NCBI RefSeq assembly: GCF_030161635.1
Contig: NZ_BSUO01000003.1
Coordinates: 1 to 49,320 of the forward strand
Direction: 5' to 3'
Origin: Mobilicoccus caccae
GTDB taxonomy: Bacteria; Actinomycetota; Actinomycetes; Actinomycetales; Dermatophilaceae
Length of the DNA: 49,320 nucleotides
The position numbers were made by a program, and so were the translations under genes. The notes beneath the pieces were generated by a model. That model did no database searches. It was not told the DNA's origin and worked only from the letters and a program-made list of their open reading frames with translations. Shown here piece after piece: positions 9,817-19,154 of this stretch (positions are counted from its first letter, which is position 1; the number at the start of each line of letters is the position of its first letter).

Positions 9817-11415
9817 TCAGAAGGGTGGGGGTCCTGGGTCGGTGTCGGTCCAGGGGTCGCGTCGTGGTTCGGTGGTTCGACGCAGTCGTGTTCGTCGTGG
9901 TCGGTGGATGTGGATGGGGTCGTCGGTGAGGTCTCCGACCAGGACGGTGTCGATCGTGGTGGTGCGTCGGCAGTCGGGGCAGCGGGTGATGCGATGCACC
10001 ACGCGCTCCGGCTGGGCGGGCCTCGATCCGAACGCAGTGAGCGCTCCTGGCGCGGGGTCGGCGGCGGGGTGGCCGGCAGTGCTGAGGGCCTCCAGGATCT
10101 GGTCGGGTGTGGGTGGGTCGGGGTCGCGGTAGTCCCAGGGTGTGGTGCGGTAGCGGCGTCCGGTGGGGGTGGTCCAGATGATCGTCCCGTCGGGTGCGGG
10201 TTCTCGATGGGAGTGCCAGGTGCGGTGGGTCTTGTGGTTGTGCCCGCCACGATGCTTGGCCGACACGTTCGACTCGCTGGTGGGGCCGCCGTCGGCGTAG
10301 TCGATGTCGTGGTCCATGTCGCACGCCCCGGCCGGACGGGTGCTGCCTGGCACTCGGGAGACCCGGTCGCGGGCCACGATCCGTTCGCGCAGGTCCCCGG
10401 TCACCGCGTATCCGGTGCTGGAGAGGTCGACCAGGTGCCCGCTCATCGGGTCGGTGACCAGTCGCCGCCAGGTCGATCCGGCCGCGAACGCCACATCGCG
10501 CACGATCTCCGCGCAGATCCACTCCTGTCGGCCCGCGATCGGCACCATTCCCGGATCTGCGCTCGCACCCATCAGGGAGGCCGCCGAGATCACCACATCG
10601 ACCCGCGCCGCGGGCAACGCTCCGGCGAACCTCGAATACGCGGACAGGCCGGCGACGTCCAGGATGGCCGAGTCGGTGGGTAGTTCGCCCCACTGCAGCA
10701 GGTCCAGGGTGATGTCGGAGCGCAGTTGGGCCAGCGTGCGCGGATCCCCCTCGCCCCGCAGCCGGCGCGCGATCCGGTCGACGCGTTCATGGGCGCTGGC
10801 CACGCGCAGCACATGGCCTGACGCAGACAGGGTGGCCTCGCCCTCGGGCAGCACGTCGATGCGGGTGCACCGCTGCCGCATCCGCTGGGCGTGACGCTCG
10901 GAGGCGTCCACGTGCCTGGCCACGAACCGCCGCAACCGGGCGCCGAACACCTCGTGCGGCACCAAGAGTCCGCCCACTCCGTCGACCGACCGCGCCGGAT
11001 AGGGCGCCACGACCCGCGTCACCAGGTCTTCGATGTGCTCGGCCGGGACTTGGGCAGCGGAGTCCATGACTCGTCGCGCGCGTTCCCAGGACAACTCGCC
11101 CCGGCCCAGCGCCGCCCTGATCGGTCCCGTCCGCGAGGCATCACCACAGGCCAGGTCCAGCCGGGCCCGGCATTCATGAACCCGCAACCCCGTCGCCAGT
11201 GCCACCTCATCGACCACACACGCATCGGCCTCGGCGACCTCCAGAGTGCGCCGCCCCGCCGGGACATCCGGTGCCAGCGCCGCGAGGGCCTCCCGCCGCC
11301 GGCCGCGCGCCATGACCTCCATGAGGACCACCGACCGCGCCACCAACGCCGCCCGCTCACGCTCGATCCGCTCCAACTCGGACAGCAACTCATCCCCGGA
11401 CATGCCCGCGAACAC
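9817..11415 (-). CDS. DUF222 / HNH endonuclease (13E12-repeat type)
   Basis: 532-residue member of the multicopy actinobacterial family with an N-terminal DUF222 helical domain (about 1-330) and a C-terminal HNH nuclease motif. The motif begins near residue 365, CDMDHDIDYADGGPTSESN, followed by KHRGGHNHKTH, giving the expected His/Asn/His pattern. A CPDC pair near residue 490 may add a zinc site. Its biological role is not established for the family. The frame opens with GTG at 11415; an ATG four codons later is equally possible. It is an intact gene among worn sequences, and its upstream region has a diverged second copy near 12342-12465. Confidence 0.85.
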   Translation of the reverse strand: MFAGMSGDELLSELERIERERAALVARSVVLMEVMARGRRREALAALAPDVPAGRRTLEVAEADACVVDEVALATGLRVHECRARLDLACGDASRTGPIRAALGRGELSWERARRVMDSAAQVPAEHIEDLVTRVVAPYPARSVDGVGGLLVPHEVFGARLRRFVARHVDASERHAQRMRQRCTRIDVLPEGEATLSASGHVLRVASAHERVDRIARRLRGEGDPRTLAQLRSDITLDLLQWGELPTDSAILDVAGLSAYSRFAGALPAARVDVVISAASLMGASADPGMVPIAGRQEWICAEIVRDVAFAAGSTWRRLVTDPMSGHLVDLSSTGYAVTGDLRERIVARDRVSRVPGSTRPAGACDMDHDIDYADGGPTSESNVSAKHRGGHNHKTHRTWHSHREPAPDGTIIWTTPTGRRYRTTPWDYRDPDPPTPDQILEALSTAGHPAADPAPGALTAFGSRPAQPERVVHRITRCPDCRRTTTIDTVLVGDLTDDPIHIHRPRRTRLRRTTEPRRDPWTDTDPGPPPF

Positions 11416-11599
11416 CGCCGCCTCGACACGCTCGCCCTCGCCGTCTGAGCGCGTGAGGGGGCCGCCGGCCCGACATATTCGGTCGCTGTCGACACAACCC
11501 TCACCCCCCGATCACCCGTCTGATTCCGTCTCCTCACCCTATCGCGTTGACCGATGAAAAGGAATGCTCAAACGGGAAACAATCGAATAGGTGTACGAG

Positions 11600-11637
11600 T
11601 TATCCACAGCGCTGTGGATACTCCCGCGTTGTCCACA
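11600..11637. promoter_or_regulatory. Cluster of three DnaA boxes
   Basis: TTATCCACA (11600-11608), its inverted partner TGTGGATAC (11613-11621) and TTGTCCACA (11629-11637) lie within 38 bp. The first two form the perfect palindrome TATCCACAGCGCTGTGGATA (11601-11620). The preceding 50 bases are unusually AT-rich for this genome. No dnaA, dnaN, repA or parAB gene is nearby, so this is more likely a DnaA-binding or titration site, or an integrated-replicon scar, than the chromosomal origin. Confidence 0.6.
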
Positions 11638-11659
11638 TCGTCGCCAGAGCAAGCCGGGC

Positions 11660-12230
11660 CTACAGGAACGGGCACCGCCTGATGATCTCCGCCGCCGCAT
11701 CCCCCGGGGTGGCCGTGTCGGTGTTCACCACCATGTCCCAGTCGCCGCCCTGGCCCAGGCGGTGATGCCCTCGCGCATTGCCCGACTTGCGGCCCGACAT
11801 CCGCTCCCGCTCCCGTCGTTCCAGCACCTCCAACGGCGCCGTGACGTAGACCCAGCAGCTCGCCGATGCCCGGAGATCACGCCGCCAGGTAGGCATGGTG
11901 GAGGCCTCGATCGGCATTTCGTCGAGGATGACGTCGTTGCCCGTCGCGAGGAGCCCGTTGACGGCGGCCCGCATGCCGGCGAGCAGCCTCCCCCAGCGTC
12001 TCCATAGCGGATGCGGGCCAGCGGAGCGCCGTCGTCGTCGGCGGAGTCGTCGTACCAGAATCCCGGCCCCGGACCTCGCGGATGGTCCTTCCAGTGGTGG
12101 GGGAACATCGAGAAGAATGATCCACCCCGACATGCAGAAGGGGTTCGCCCAGCCGGGTCTGCAGCTCCTGCGCCACAGACGTCTTGCCTGCGCTGGAGTC
12201 TCCCGCCAACACCACTGCTCTCCCGATCAC
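11660..12230 (-). CDS. Chloramphenicol phosphotransferase-like P-loop kinase (two frameshifts)
   Basis: Small P-loop phosphotransferase of the CPT family, which phosphorylates chloramphenicol in Streptomyces venezuelae; most members have unknown substrates. The piece from the GTG at 12230 gives the Walker A motif LAGDSSAGKTSVAQEL and LLHVGVDH. A second frame gives FFSMFPHHWKDHPRGPGPGF and a third gives LATGNDVILDEMPIEASTM, APLEVLERRERERMSG and VNTDTATPGDAA. Two one-base losses join them: a T near 12115 and a G (plus-strand C run 11990-11994). Corrected length is 190 residues, normal for the family. It is either mis-sequenced or a recent pseudogene. Confidence 0.65.
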
Positions 12231-12311
12231 GCGCCGAGTGTCCCAGCTTCAGGAGTCCGGTCGCCGGTCGACGCGCGGTCCTCCGGTGACCTCCCTGGCC
12301 AGGGGAGCCGG

Positions 12312-12465
12312 TGACGCCCGTCCTCACCCACGGCCCGTTTCGATCATGCCCACGGCGTCGACGTGCTCGCCCCCCCCGCTGTCCCGGCGCGTGAGAGGGG
12401 TTGCCGGCGCCACACGTTCCGTCGCGGTGGACACCGCACGTCCCCCCGATCGCCCGCCGTCCACA
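12312..12465. repeat. Mosaic of two duplicated upstream regions
   Basis: This non-coding stretch between the kinase and the LD-carboxypeptidase matches two other places in the window. Bases 12312-12350 match 13659-13697, the patatin promoter and start (blocks GACGCCCG, CACCCACG, CCGTTTCG, TCATGCC in the same order). Bases from about 12342 to 12465 match about 11400-11520, the start and leader of the DUF222/HNH gene (shared GCGCGTGAG, GTCGACACAACC-like and CCCCCCGATC blocks, roughly three quarters identical by eye). It therefore looks like the scar of a lost DUF222 gene or a shuffled promoter. The rest of the 314-nt gap shows nothing further. Confidence 0.5.
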
Positions 12466-12544
12466 GCACCCGGTCGAGCCGGCTCCAGGAGCAGACACCG
12501 TGCGTGGTCAGACACACGACTCAGCCCCTCCTACCCTGGGGGTC

Positions 12545-13588
12545 ATGTCGCTGACCTCCCCGCCCAAAGCCGTGCCCGGAGACCGGGTGGCCGTGATCTC
12601 GCCGTCGTTCGCGGCGCCTGGATTCGCGCCGGAGGTGCACGAGCAGGCGATGCGTCGCCTCGCGGAGGTCACCGGTCTCGTCCCGGTCGAGTACCCCACG
12701 ACCCGGCAGCTCGGGTCGTCGGCGCAGGCTCGGGCCGACGACATCATGGCCGCGTTCGCCGACCCCTCGATCCGGGCGGTGCTGGCGACCGTCGGCGGTG
12801 AGGACCAGATCACCGTCGTGGGCCGCCTCGACCCTGACGTCGTGCGCGCCGACCCCAAGCCCTTCTGCGGCTACAGCGACAACACCAACCTGCTGAATTG
12901 GCTCTGGGCGCACGGGATCCAGGGCTTCTACGGCGGGTCGACCCAGGTCCACCTCGGGCCGGGGCCGGAGGTCGACGCCGTCCATGCGGCCTCCCTGCGC
13001 GCCGCGTTACTCACCGGTGAGCGGCTGCGGATCACCGATCCGGGGGTCTCGGAGGACGTCGGCAAGGACTGGACCGACCCGGCGGCCCTCACGCAGTTCG
13101 GCGATCGCGAACCGACCGAGCCGTGGAGTTGGGCGGGGCCGGCGCGATCCGTGACCGGCCGCACCTGGGGCGGGTGCATCGAGGTCCTGCAGTGGATCCT
13201 CACGGCGGGGCGATTCCCTGACGACGCCGGCATCCTGGGCGGCGGGATTCTCTTGCTCGAGACGTCGGAGGAAGTCATCGACGCACGCGAGTTCTCGTGG
13301 ATCCTGCGGTCGATGGGGGAGCGCGGCCTCCTCGCCGCGGTCGACGCGGTGCTCGTGGCGCGTCCGCCGGTCGCGACGATGGAGCACGCCCCGCCGGCGC
13401 GGGACCGAGCCGCCCATCGGGAACGGCAGCGCGACACCGCGATCGAGATGATCGCCCGCTACAACCCCGACGCCGTCGTGGTCGTGGGAGTTCCGTTCGG
13501 GCACACCAGGCCTCAATGGATCCTGCCCTACGGCGGAGTCATGACCGTGGACGGCGCCGCCCGGGAGGTCTGGGCGGAGTACGCCTGA
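12545..13588 (+). CDS. LD-carboxypeptidase / MccF-like serine peptidase (S66)
   Basis: Cytoplasmic S66-family peptidase. Family members cleave the L,D bond of murein tetrapeptides (LdcA) or inactivate peptide antibiotics such as microcin C (MccF). 347 residues. The catalytic Ser is in CGYSDNTNLL (Ser near residue 111), the Glu in LLLETSEE and the His in GVPFGHTRPQW, in the normal order Ser-Glu-His. No signal peptide is visible. The ATG at 12545 was chosen because upstream in-frame sequence is the duplicated leader region and has no ribosome site. LdcA versus MccF cannot be decided from sequence alone, although the overall length and GHTRPQ region are MccF-like. Confidence 0.85.
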   Translation: MSLTSPPKAVPGDRVAVISPSFAAPGFAPEVHEQAMRRLAEVTGLVPVEYPTTRQLGSSAQARADDIMAAFADPSIRAVLATVGGEDQITVVGRLDPDVVRADPKPFCGYSDNTNLLNWLWAHGIQGFYGGSTQVHLGPGPEVDAVHAASLRAALLTGERLRITDPGVSEDVGKDWTDPAALTQFGDREPTEPWSWAGPARSVTGRTWGGCIEVLQWILTAGRFPDDAGILGGGILLLETSEEVIDAREFSWILRSMGERGLLAAVDAVLVARPPVATMEHAPPARDRAAHRERQRDTAIEMIARYNPDAVVVVGVPFGHTRPQWILPYGGVMTVDGAAREVWAEYA

Positions 13589-13691
13589 GGCGCCCCTGAT
13601 CCGGTCGTCAGCCGGCGGCACAGGCCTCCGCCGTCTCCTCCAACCCGGGCAGCCCGACGACGCCCGCATCCACCCACGTACCGTTTCGGTC

Positions 13692-14823
13692 ATGCCGCCG
13701 ACTCCCTCGTCGTCCACCTCGCCGCAGGCGCCCGAGGCGCCGCTCGACGTCAAGCTCGACCTGGCCCTGCAAGGTGGGGGTCGCACGGCGCGTTCACCTG
13801 GGGTGTTCTCGATCGTCTGCTCGACGACGACCACATCACGATCAGCGCCGTGAGCGGGACGAGCGCGGGTGCGCTCAACGCCGTCGCTCTCGCCTCCGGT
13901 CTCGCGGACGGCGGTCGGGTGGGTGCCCAGCAACGCCTCGCGCGGGTGTGGACGGAGGTCGGCCGGATCGGCACATGGATCTCCTCGCCGCTGGAGGCAG
14001 TTCTCGCCGACACGCCGCTGCAACCCTGGGTACAGATGTCCCAGGCCTGGGCCCGCATGTGGACCGGTCCCGTCGGCGGGGCCTGGCAGCAAGCCGTCCG
14101 GATGTGGGGCGCAGCGTGGTCGGCCGGGTTCTCCCCTACGACATCAACCCCTGGGGCGTCCATCCGCTGCGGCGGATCATCCAGCGCGAGATCGACTTCG
14201 ACGCGATGCGCCGCGGTGAGGTGGAGGTGTACGTCTCTGCGACGGCCGTCCGCAGCGGGCGGCTGCGGGTGTTCGACGGGTCCCGGATCGACGTGGACGT
14301 CGTCCTCGCCTCCGCCTGCCTGCCCACGTTGTTCCAGGCCGTGACGATCGACGGCGAGGAGTACTGGGACGGCGGGTACGCCGGCAACCCCTCCCTCCTG
14401 CCGCTGGTCGACCACGCCGAGGCCCGCGACCTGCTCGTCGTCCAGATCAACCCGGTCGGCCGTGACGAGGCGCCCACCACGGCCCCCGACATCCTCGACC
14501 GGATGAACGAGATCACCTTCAACGCCTCGCTGGTCAAGGAGCTGCGCATCCTCGGTCTCCTGCAGATCGTCGCGCCGGAGGCCGACCGGGCCTGCGAACA
14601 GCACCCGTTCCTCGCGCGCGTCCGGGATCTGCGCGCGCACCGCATCGACGGTGGTGACGAGCTGGCCCGGTTCAGCGCGTCCTCCAAGACCGAGGCGCCG
14701 GCCGCGCTGATCAGGAGCTTGCACGACCTGGGATGGCAGCAGGCCGACGCCTGGTTGGTCGAGCACCGCGCCGACCTCGGCCGCCGTCAGACCCTCGACC
14801 TCGCTTCGCTGGCGATCGCGTGA
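13692..14823 (+). CDS. Patatin-like phospholipase (two frameshifts)
   Basis: Serine acyl hydrolase of the patatin/RssA group, acting on membrane or storage lipids. The glycine-rich loop LALQGGG, the nucleophile motif SGTSAG (Ser near residue 58) and the catalytic Asp in the DGGYAGNP motif near residue 230 are all present. Two one-base losses break the frame: in the GGGGG run at about 13776-13780 (restoring G gives QGGGSHGAFTWGVLDRLL) and in the GGG before TTCTCC near 14120 (restoring gives VLPYDINPWGVHPLR). Corrected length is 377 residues. The ATG at 13692 follows a -10-like TACCGT by only 7 nt, so the message may be leaderless. The function would be intact if the shifts are read errors. Confidence 0.75.
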
Positions 14824-14839
14824 GTCGCGCCCGCCGCGC

Positions 14840-16327
14840 TCAGGACTTTCGGTACAGCTTCTTGGTCTGGTAGGCGGGTTCGCTCGTGACCTGCACACCG
14901 AGGTTGCGGAAGATCCCCTCGTCGACGGGCCCGAGGATGACGGTCGAGTGCACGTCGCACCCGCGCAGCTTGGGGAGTTCGGCGAGCGCGCGACGTGCGT
15001 TGTCGTCGTGCTGGGCGCCGACGGCCAGGGCGATGAGCACCTCGTCGGTGTGCAGGCGCGGGTTGCGGCCCCCGAGGTGGCGGGTCTTGACCTCCTGGAT
15101 CGGCACGACGGTCTCGCGCGCCAGCAGCTTGACGCCGTCGTCGATCCCGGCGAGGGCCTTGAGCGCGTCGAGCAGGATCGCCGAGCAGCAGCCCAGCAGC
15201 GAGGTGGTCTTGCCGGTGATGATGCGGCCGTCGGGCAGTTCGATGGCGGCGGCCGGCCCCTTGGTGCGCTTGGCGACCTTGAGCGCGGGCTCGACGACGG
15301 GGCGGTCGGTGGCCTGGATGCCCATCCGGCCCATGAGCAGGGCGATCTTCTCCGACTGCTCGGGCTCGATCTCCTCGCGCCGTTCGTGCGCCAGGGCCTT
15401 GTAGTAGCGGCGGAGGATCTCCTGCCGGCTCGCCGCCACGCACGCGTCGTCGTCGCTGATGCAGTGCCCCACCATGTTGACGCCCATGTCGGTGGGGGAG
15501 GCGTACGGCGAGGTCTCCATGATCTGCTCGAACAGCAGGTTGAGGACGGGAAAGACCTCGACGTCGCGGTTGTAGTTGACGCAGCTCTCGCCGTAGGTGC
15601 GCAGGTGGAACGGGTCGATGAGGTTGACGTCGTCGAGGTCGACCGTGGCGGCCTCGTAGGCGACGTTGACGGGGTGGTCCAGCGGCAGGTTCCAGATGGG
15701 GAAGGTCTCGAACTTGGCGTAACCGGAGGAGATCCCGCGCTGATGGTCGTGGTAGAGCTGCGACAGGCAGGTGGCCATCTTGCCGCTGCCCGGGCCGGGC
15801 GCGGTGACGACGACGAGGTCGCGGGAGGTCTCGATGTACTCGTTGCGGCCGTACCCCTCGGGGCTGACGATGTGCGCGACGTCGTTGGGGTAGCCCTTGA
15901 TCGGAAAGTGCCGGTAGACCTTGACGCCCTGCCGCTCGAGCTTGCGCTTGAAGGCGCGTGCGGCCTTGTTGTCGTCGGTGACGTGCGAGATGACCACGCT
16001 GCCGACGAACAGTCCACGGCTACGGAACTCGTCGATGAGGCGTAGGACGTCGGCGTCGTAGCCGATGCCGAGGTCGCCGCGCATCTTGTTGTCGGCGAGG
16101 TCCTGGGCGCTGATGACGATGACCATCTCGACCTCGTCGGCGAGCCGGCGCAACATGACCAGCTTGTCGTCGGGCGCGAAACCCGGCAGGACGCGGGAGG
16201 CGTGCAGGTCGTCGAAGAGCTTGCCGCCGAACTCCAGATAGAGCTTGCCGCCGAACTGCTTGCGCCGGGCGTCGATGTGCTCCGCCTGCATCTGCAGGTA
16301 CTTCTCGCGGTCGAACCCGATCTCCAT
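14840..16327 (-). CDS. DUF1846 family protein
   Basis: 495-residue member of the conserved DUF1846 (UPF0371) family, whose biochemical function is not established to my knowledge. The N-terminal domain contains [15 protein letters not shown] and [20 protein letters not shown], typical of the family start. A phosphate-loop-like GPGSGKMAT segment at about residues 177-186 suggests nucleotide or phosphate binding. The C-terminal domain contains [21 protein letters not shown]. The start at 16325-16327 has AGGGGCGAG just upstream. It is convergent with the patatin gene (16-nt gap) and codirectional with the MFS gene. The length equals the family norm and the frame is intact. Confidence 0.85.
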   Translation of the reverse strand: MEIGFDREKYLQMQAEHIDARRKQFGGKLYLEFGGKLFDDLHASRVLPGFAPDDKLVMLRRLADEVEMVIVISAQDLADNKMRGDLGIGYDADVLRLIDEFRSRGLFVGSVVISHVTDDNKAARAFKRKLERQGVKVYRHFPIKGYPNDVAHIVSPEGYGRNEYIETSRDLVVVTAPGPGSGKMATCLSQLYHDHQRGISSGYAKFETFPIWNLPLDHPVNVAYEAATVDLDDVNLIDPFHLRTYGESCVNYNRDVEVFPVLNLLFEQIMETSPYASPTDMGVNMVGHCISDDDACVAASRQEILRRYYKALAHERREEIEPEQSEKIALLMGRMGIQATDRPVVEPALKVAKRTKGPAAAIELPDGRIITGKTTSLLGCCSAILLDALKALAGIDDGVKLLARETVVPIQEVKTRHLGGRNPRLHTDEVLIALAVGAQHDDNARRALAELPKLRGCDVHSTVILGPVDEGIFRNLGVQVTSEPAYQTKKLYRKS

Positions 16328-16389
16328 CTCGCCCCTTTCGACCGTCGGAGCCTACCGGGCGCCTCCGAGCGCCCCGCGCACCGCTCCGG

Positions 16390-17533
16390 TCACGTGCGGA
16401 CGAGGACGACGAGGGCGCCGATGCCGGCGACGACCGCGGCGATGACGCAGGCCGCGACCACCGACTGCTGGTAGATCGGCAACAAGGCCGGCGCGAAAGC
16501 GGATCCGAGGAACTGGGCGGACAGCGCGAGGGCGGTGGCGGTGTTGCGGTTGGCGGGTGCTGCGCAGCGCGAGCGTGTTGGTCATGACCCGGGCCCCGGT
16601 GCCGGCGATCCCGGCGGCGACGACGCACGCGACGAGGGCGGCGACCACGGGCGGCCAGGCGGCGGCGCCGACGGCGAGCGCGAGGGTGGCGGTCGCACCG
16701 AAGCCCATCCGGCGCATCCCGAGGCGATCGGCGAGGGCGCCCACCAGCCGCCCGGAGGCGAGCCCGGCGACACCGAACGTGGCGACGACCAGCCCGCGGG
16801 CCGCGGGGGACAGGCCGAATCGGTCGCTGGCCTCGAGCGCGGCCACCAACATGATGACGGTGGAGGCGAACTGCACGGTGAACCCGACCAGGCACGCCTG
16901 CCCGAGCCCGCGGTTGAGCAGGGGCCGCCACGGCGGGCGGGCGGCGTCGGTCCGGGTGTGGGCGGGTGCGCGGGGGGTGACGATCGCGAGAGCTCCGGCC
17001 GCCACGGCGACGACGACGAAGGCGAGCCGGTAGTCGACGGCGGCCGCCAGCCCACCGACGAAGGGCGCGAAAGCCATCCCCGCGGCCTGCATGCTCGCGT
17101 ACGTCCCGAGACTGCGGCCGATCCGCGAGGCCGGCACGCGGTCGGCGATCATCGTGATGAGCAGCGGCGTCGTGAAGGCGTTGGCCATGCCCTGCAGCAC
17201 GCGTCCGGCGAAGAACACTCCGAACACCGGAGCCACGACGCACACGAGCGCGGCCGCCGCGTAGACGACGTACGCGCGCCGCACCGTGCGCTCCGCACCC
17301 CACCGGGCGGCGAGCAACCCCGCCAGCGGCATGAGGGCGGCGAACGGGAACAGGTAGGCGCTCACCGCCGAACCCGCCGCCGTGACAGTCGTGTCCAGCC
17401 CACCGGCGAGCTCCGGCAGCATCGTGTTGAGGATCGCCCCACCGAACGGGCCGAGGAATCCGCCGGCGTACAACGGCCACAGCGAGCGCTCCTGGTCGCG
17501 GGGGACGTCGCCGGTTCGGTCGGACACCGGCAC
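16390..17533 (-). CDS. MFS transporter, DHA1-like efflux permease (frameshifted)
   Basis: Inner-membrane proton-driven exporter of unknown substrate. Twelve membrane helices can be traced, from WPLYAGGFLGPFGGAILNTM through the D-x-R-x(5)-R-like loop between helices 2 and 3 (ARWGAERTVRR) to VIAAVVAGIGALVVLV at the end. The frame breaks at about 16557-16563, where a GC dinucleotide seems lost: restoring it joins TNTLALRS to APANRNTATALALSAQFLG, a conserved helix 11 region. Corrected length is 381 residues. The start is uncertain between GTG 17533 and GTG 17527; neither has a good ribosome site. The open frame upstream to 17914 runs into the divergent gene and is not real. Confidence 0.75.
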
Positions 17534-17633
17534 AGAGTACGCGTGCGCCGGTCGTGAGCATCGGCGATGATCGAGCGCGGATCGCGACACCGGGCCACGC
17601 GGATCACGGCCCCGACCCGAGGAGAGCCCACCG

Positions 17634-18089
17634 ATGACCGAGTTGTCACTGCGAACCACGTTGGAGCCGTTCGGTCCTGCGTGCGCGATCATCCTCACCG
17701 ACGACCAGGTGCGCGAGCTCGGCGGCGGCAAGCGGGCGGCGGTGCGCGTGAGCATCGACGGGCGCACGACGGCCCTGCGTCTCGCCGTGATGGGCGGCGT
17801 CAACTGCATCGGCCTCAGCAAGGCCGCACGTGCCGAGCTCGGGGTCGAGATCGGGCAGCAGGTCGACGCCGTGGTGGCGCGCGACGAGACGCCGCGAGAG
17901 GTCGAGATCCCCACCGAACTCGCCGACGCCCTGAGCCGGGACGCCGACGCCGGCCGGGGGTTCGAGGCGCTCGCCTACACCCACCGCAAGTCCTTCGCGA
18001 CGTGGGTGGGCGAGGCCAAGAAGGCCGAGACGCGGCTGCGGCGGGCCGCCGAGGCGATCACGATGATCCACGAGGGCCGCATGCGCTGA
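17634..18089 (+). CDS. YdeI/OmpD-associated family protein (DUF1905 type)
   Basis: 151-residue cytoplasmic protein. The N-terminal DUF1905 barrel (residues 1-90) contains RTTLEPFGPACAIILTDDQV and GGKRAAVRVSIDG. The C-terminal YdeI-type helical region contains ALSRDADAGRGFEALAYTHRKSF and WVGEAKKAETRLRRAAEAI, typical of Bacteroidetes and actinobacterial YdeI proteins. E. coli YdeI is linked to stress and antimicrobial-peptide resistance, but the activity is unknown. The ATG at 17634 has GGAGAG 8 nt upstream. It is divergent from the MFS exporter, with a 100-nt gap in between. Confidence 0.8.
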   Translation: MTELSLRTTLEPFGPACAIILTDDQVRELGGGKRAAVRVSIDGRTTALRLAVMGGVNCIGLSKAARAELGVEIGQQVDAVVARDETPREVEIPTELADALSRDADAGRGFEALAYTHRKSFATWVGEAKKAETRLRRAAEAITMIHEGRMR

Positions 18090-18150
18090 TCCCGGTGGTT
18101 TCACCGCTCGGGGGAGTTCCTGGGCGAGGGACTCGCTGCCGCGGCGCCGC

Positions 18151-18975
18151 TCAGCCCTTCTCGAGGGTGGCGACGACGGTGATCGTGCCGGGGTCGACCT
18201 CGGTGTACCCCGCGTCGCGGACGGCCAGGCGCCGATGCTCGGTCCAGGCCACCGCCGGGTCCTGCAGGCTCGCGAGGAGATCCCTCCAGCACCGCTCGTC
18301 CGCGACCTCGGCCACGGCGGGGCAGTCGGCCTCGAACCACCGGCGCAGCAGGTCGGGGTCGGTCTCGGCGGCCAACGCGGCGGCGATCATGCCCGCGTGT
18401 CCGGTCTGGGCCATGAGCTTGCCCGCCGTCATCTCGAGCGAGGCCGGGACGACGCAGCGCAGGTGAGGGCCCTCGTGCGGCGTGGTGGCCGGGTCGGCTG
18501 CCGGGGCGGGGGTGTCGTCGTCGGGGTCGACGGGCGGGATCTCCGTGCCGCCCACCTGCATCACCGACACCCGCTTGTCGAGGTCGCCGACTCGCCCTGG
18601 AACGAGGACGCGGATCTGCGTGTCGCCCTGCTCGAACGACAGTCCGGGCAGGTCGGCGCTCGCCTCCCATCGGGCTCCGCGGGCGCGGCGGGTGACCTTG
18701 CGGATGTGGCCTCGGCAGTACGCGTCGACCTCCGCATGCCAGGGCCCGCCAGGAGCGCTGCGCTCGTCGAGGCAGAGCAACGCGCACCCGGTGGCGGCCA
18801 GGGCCAGTGCCGTCGCCCGGTCGGGGGATCCGTCGCGTTCCAGGCGCAGGATGAGTTGCAGCGCGCGGACCTCCTCGGGGTCCTCGCGGCCGTCCCGTTC
18901 GACCTCGACTGCGTCCAAGCCCAGCCAGTGCGCGTATCGCTCGCGCACCGGGGTCAGCACCTCACCGATCGACAT
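18151..18975 (-). CDS. Pth2-type peptidyl-tRNA hydrolase domain protein
   Basis: 274 residues. The C-terminal part (about 165-274) reads as a peptidyl-tRNA hydrolase II domain: LRCVVPASLEMTAGKLMAQTGHA is the family's phosphate-binding K-x-x-x-Q-x-x-H-A motif, and the domain ends with a TITVVATLEKG-like strand. The first 150 residues are an extension not found in archaeal Pth2 and give no clear family. Pth2 releases peptides from peptidyl-tRNA; bacteria normally use Pth1, so this is likely a second enzyme with altered substrate or a nucleic-acid binding derivative. The ATG at 18975 is chosen by coding pattern; its upstream GGGAG is only 2 nt away, so an upstream GTG (18984) is possible. Confidence 0.7.
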   Translation of the reverse strand: MSIGEVLTPVRERYAHWLGLDAVEVERDGREDPEEVRALQLILRLERDGSPDRATALALAATGCALLCLDERSAPGGPWHAEVDAYCRGHIRKVTRRARGARWEASADLPGLSFEQGDTQIRVLVPGRVGDLDKRVSVMQVGGTEIPPVDPDDDTPAPAADPATTPHEGPHLRCVVPASLEMTAGKLMAQTGHAGMIAAALAAETDPDLLRRWFEADCPAVAEVADERCWRDLLASLQDPAVAWTEHRRLAVRDAGYTEVDPGTITVVATLEKG

Positions 18976-19154
18976 GACTCCCACGGTGCCATGGGGACGC
19001 GGATGCCCGTCGCCGCGGCCCGCCGGCGTCGGATCGGGTCGTCGTCGCCGCTCGCCGTATCTGTGGCGTGACCAGCGGTGTTCTGCGTTCCGGATGCGTT
19101 GTCGGTGGCGGCGGCTACGGTCGGCACCCACGGCGTCACGACAGAGGAGCACCG

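Noticed and set aside
13589..13691. A terminator between LD-carboxypeptidase and patatin genes
   Set aside because: No stable hairpin with a T-run is visible in this 103-nt gap.
17534..17914. Upstream extension of the MFS transporter frame to 17914
   Set aside because: It overlaps the opposite-strand YdeI-like gene and encodes no membrane segment.
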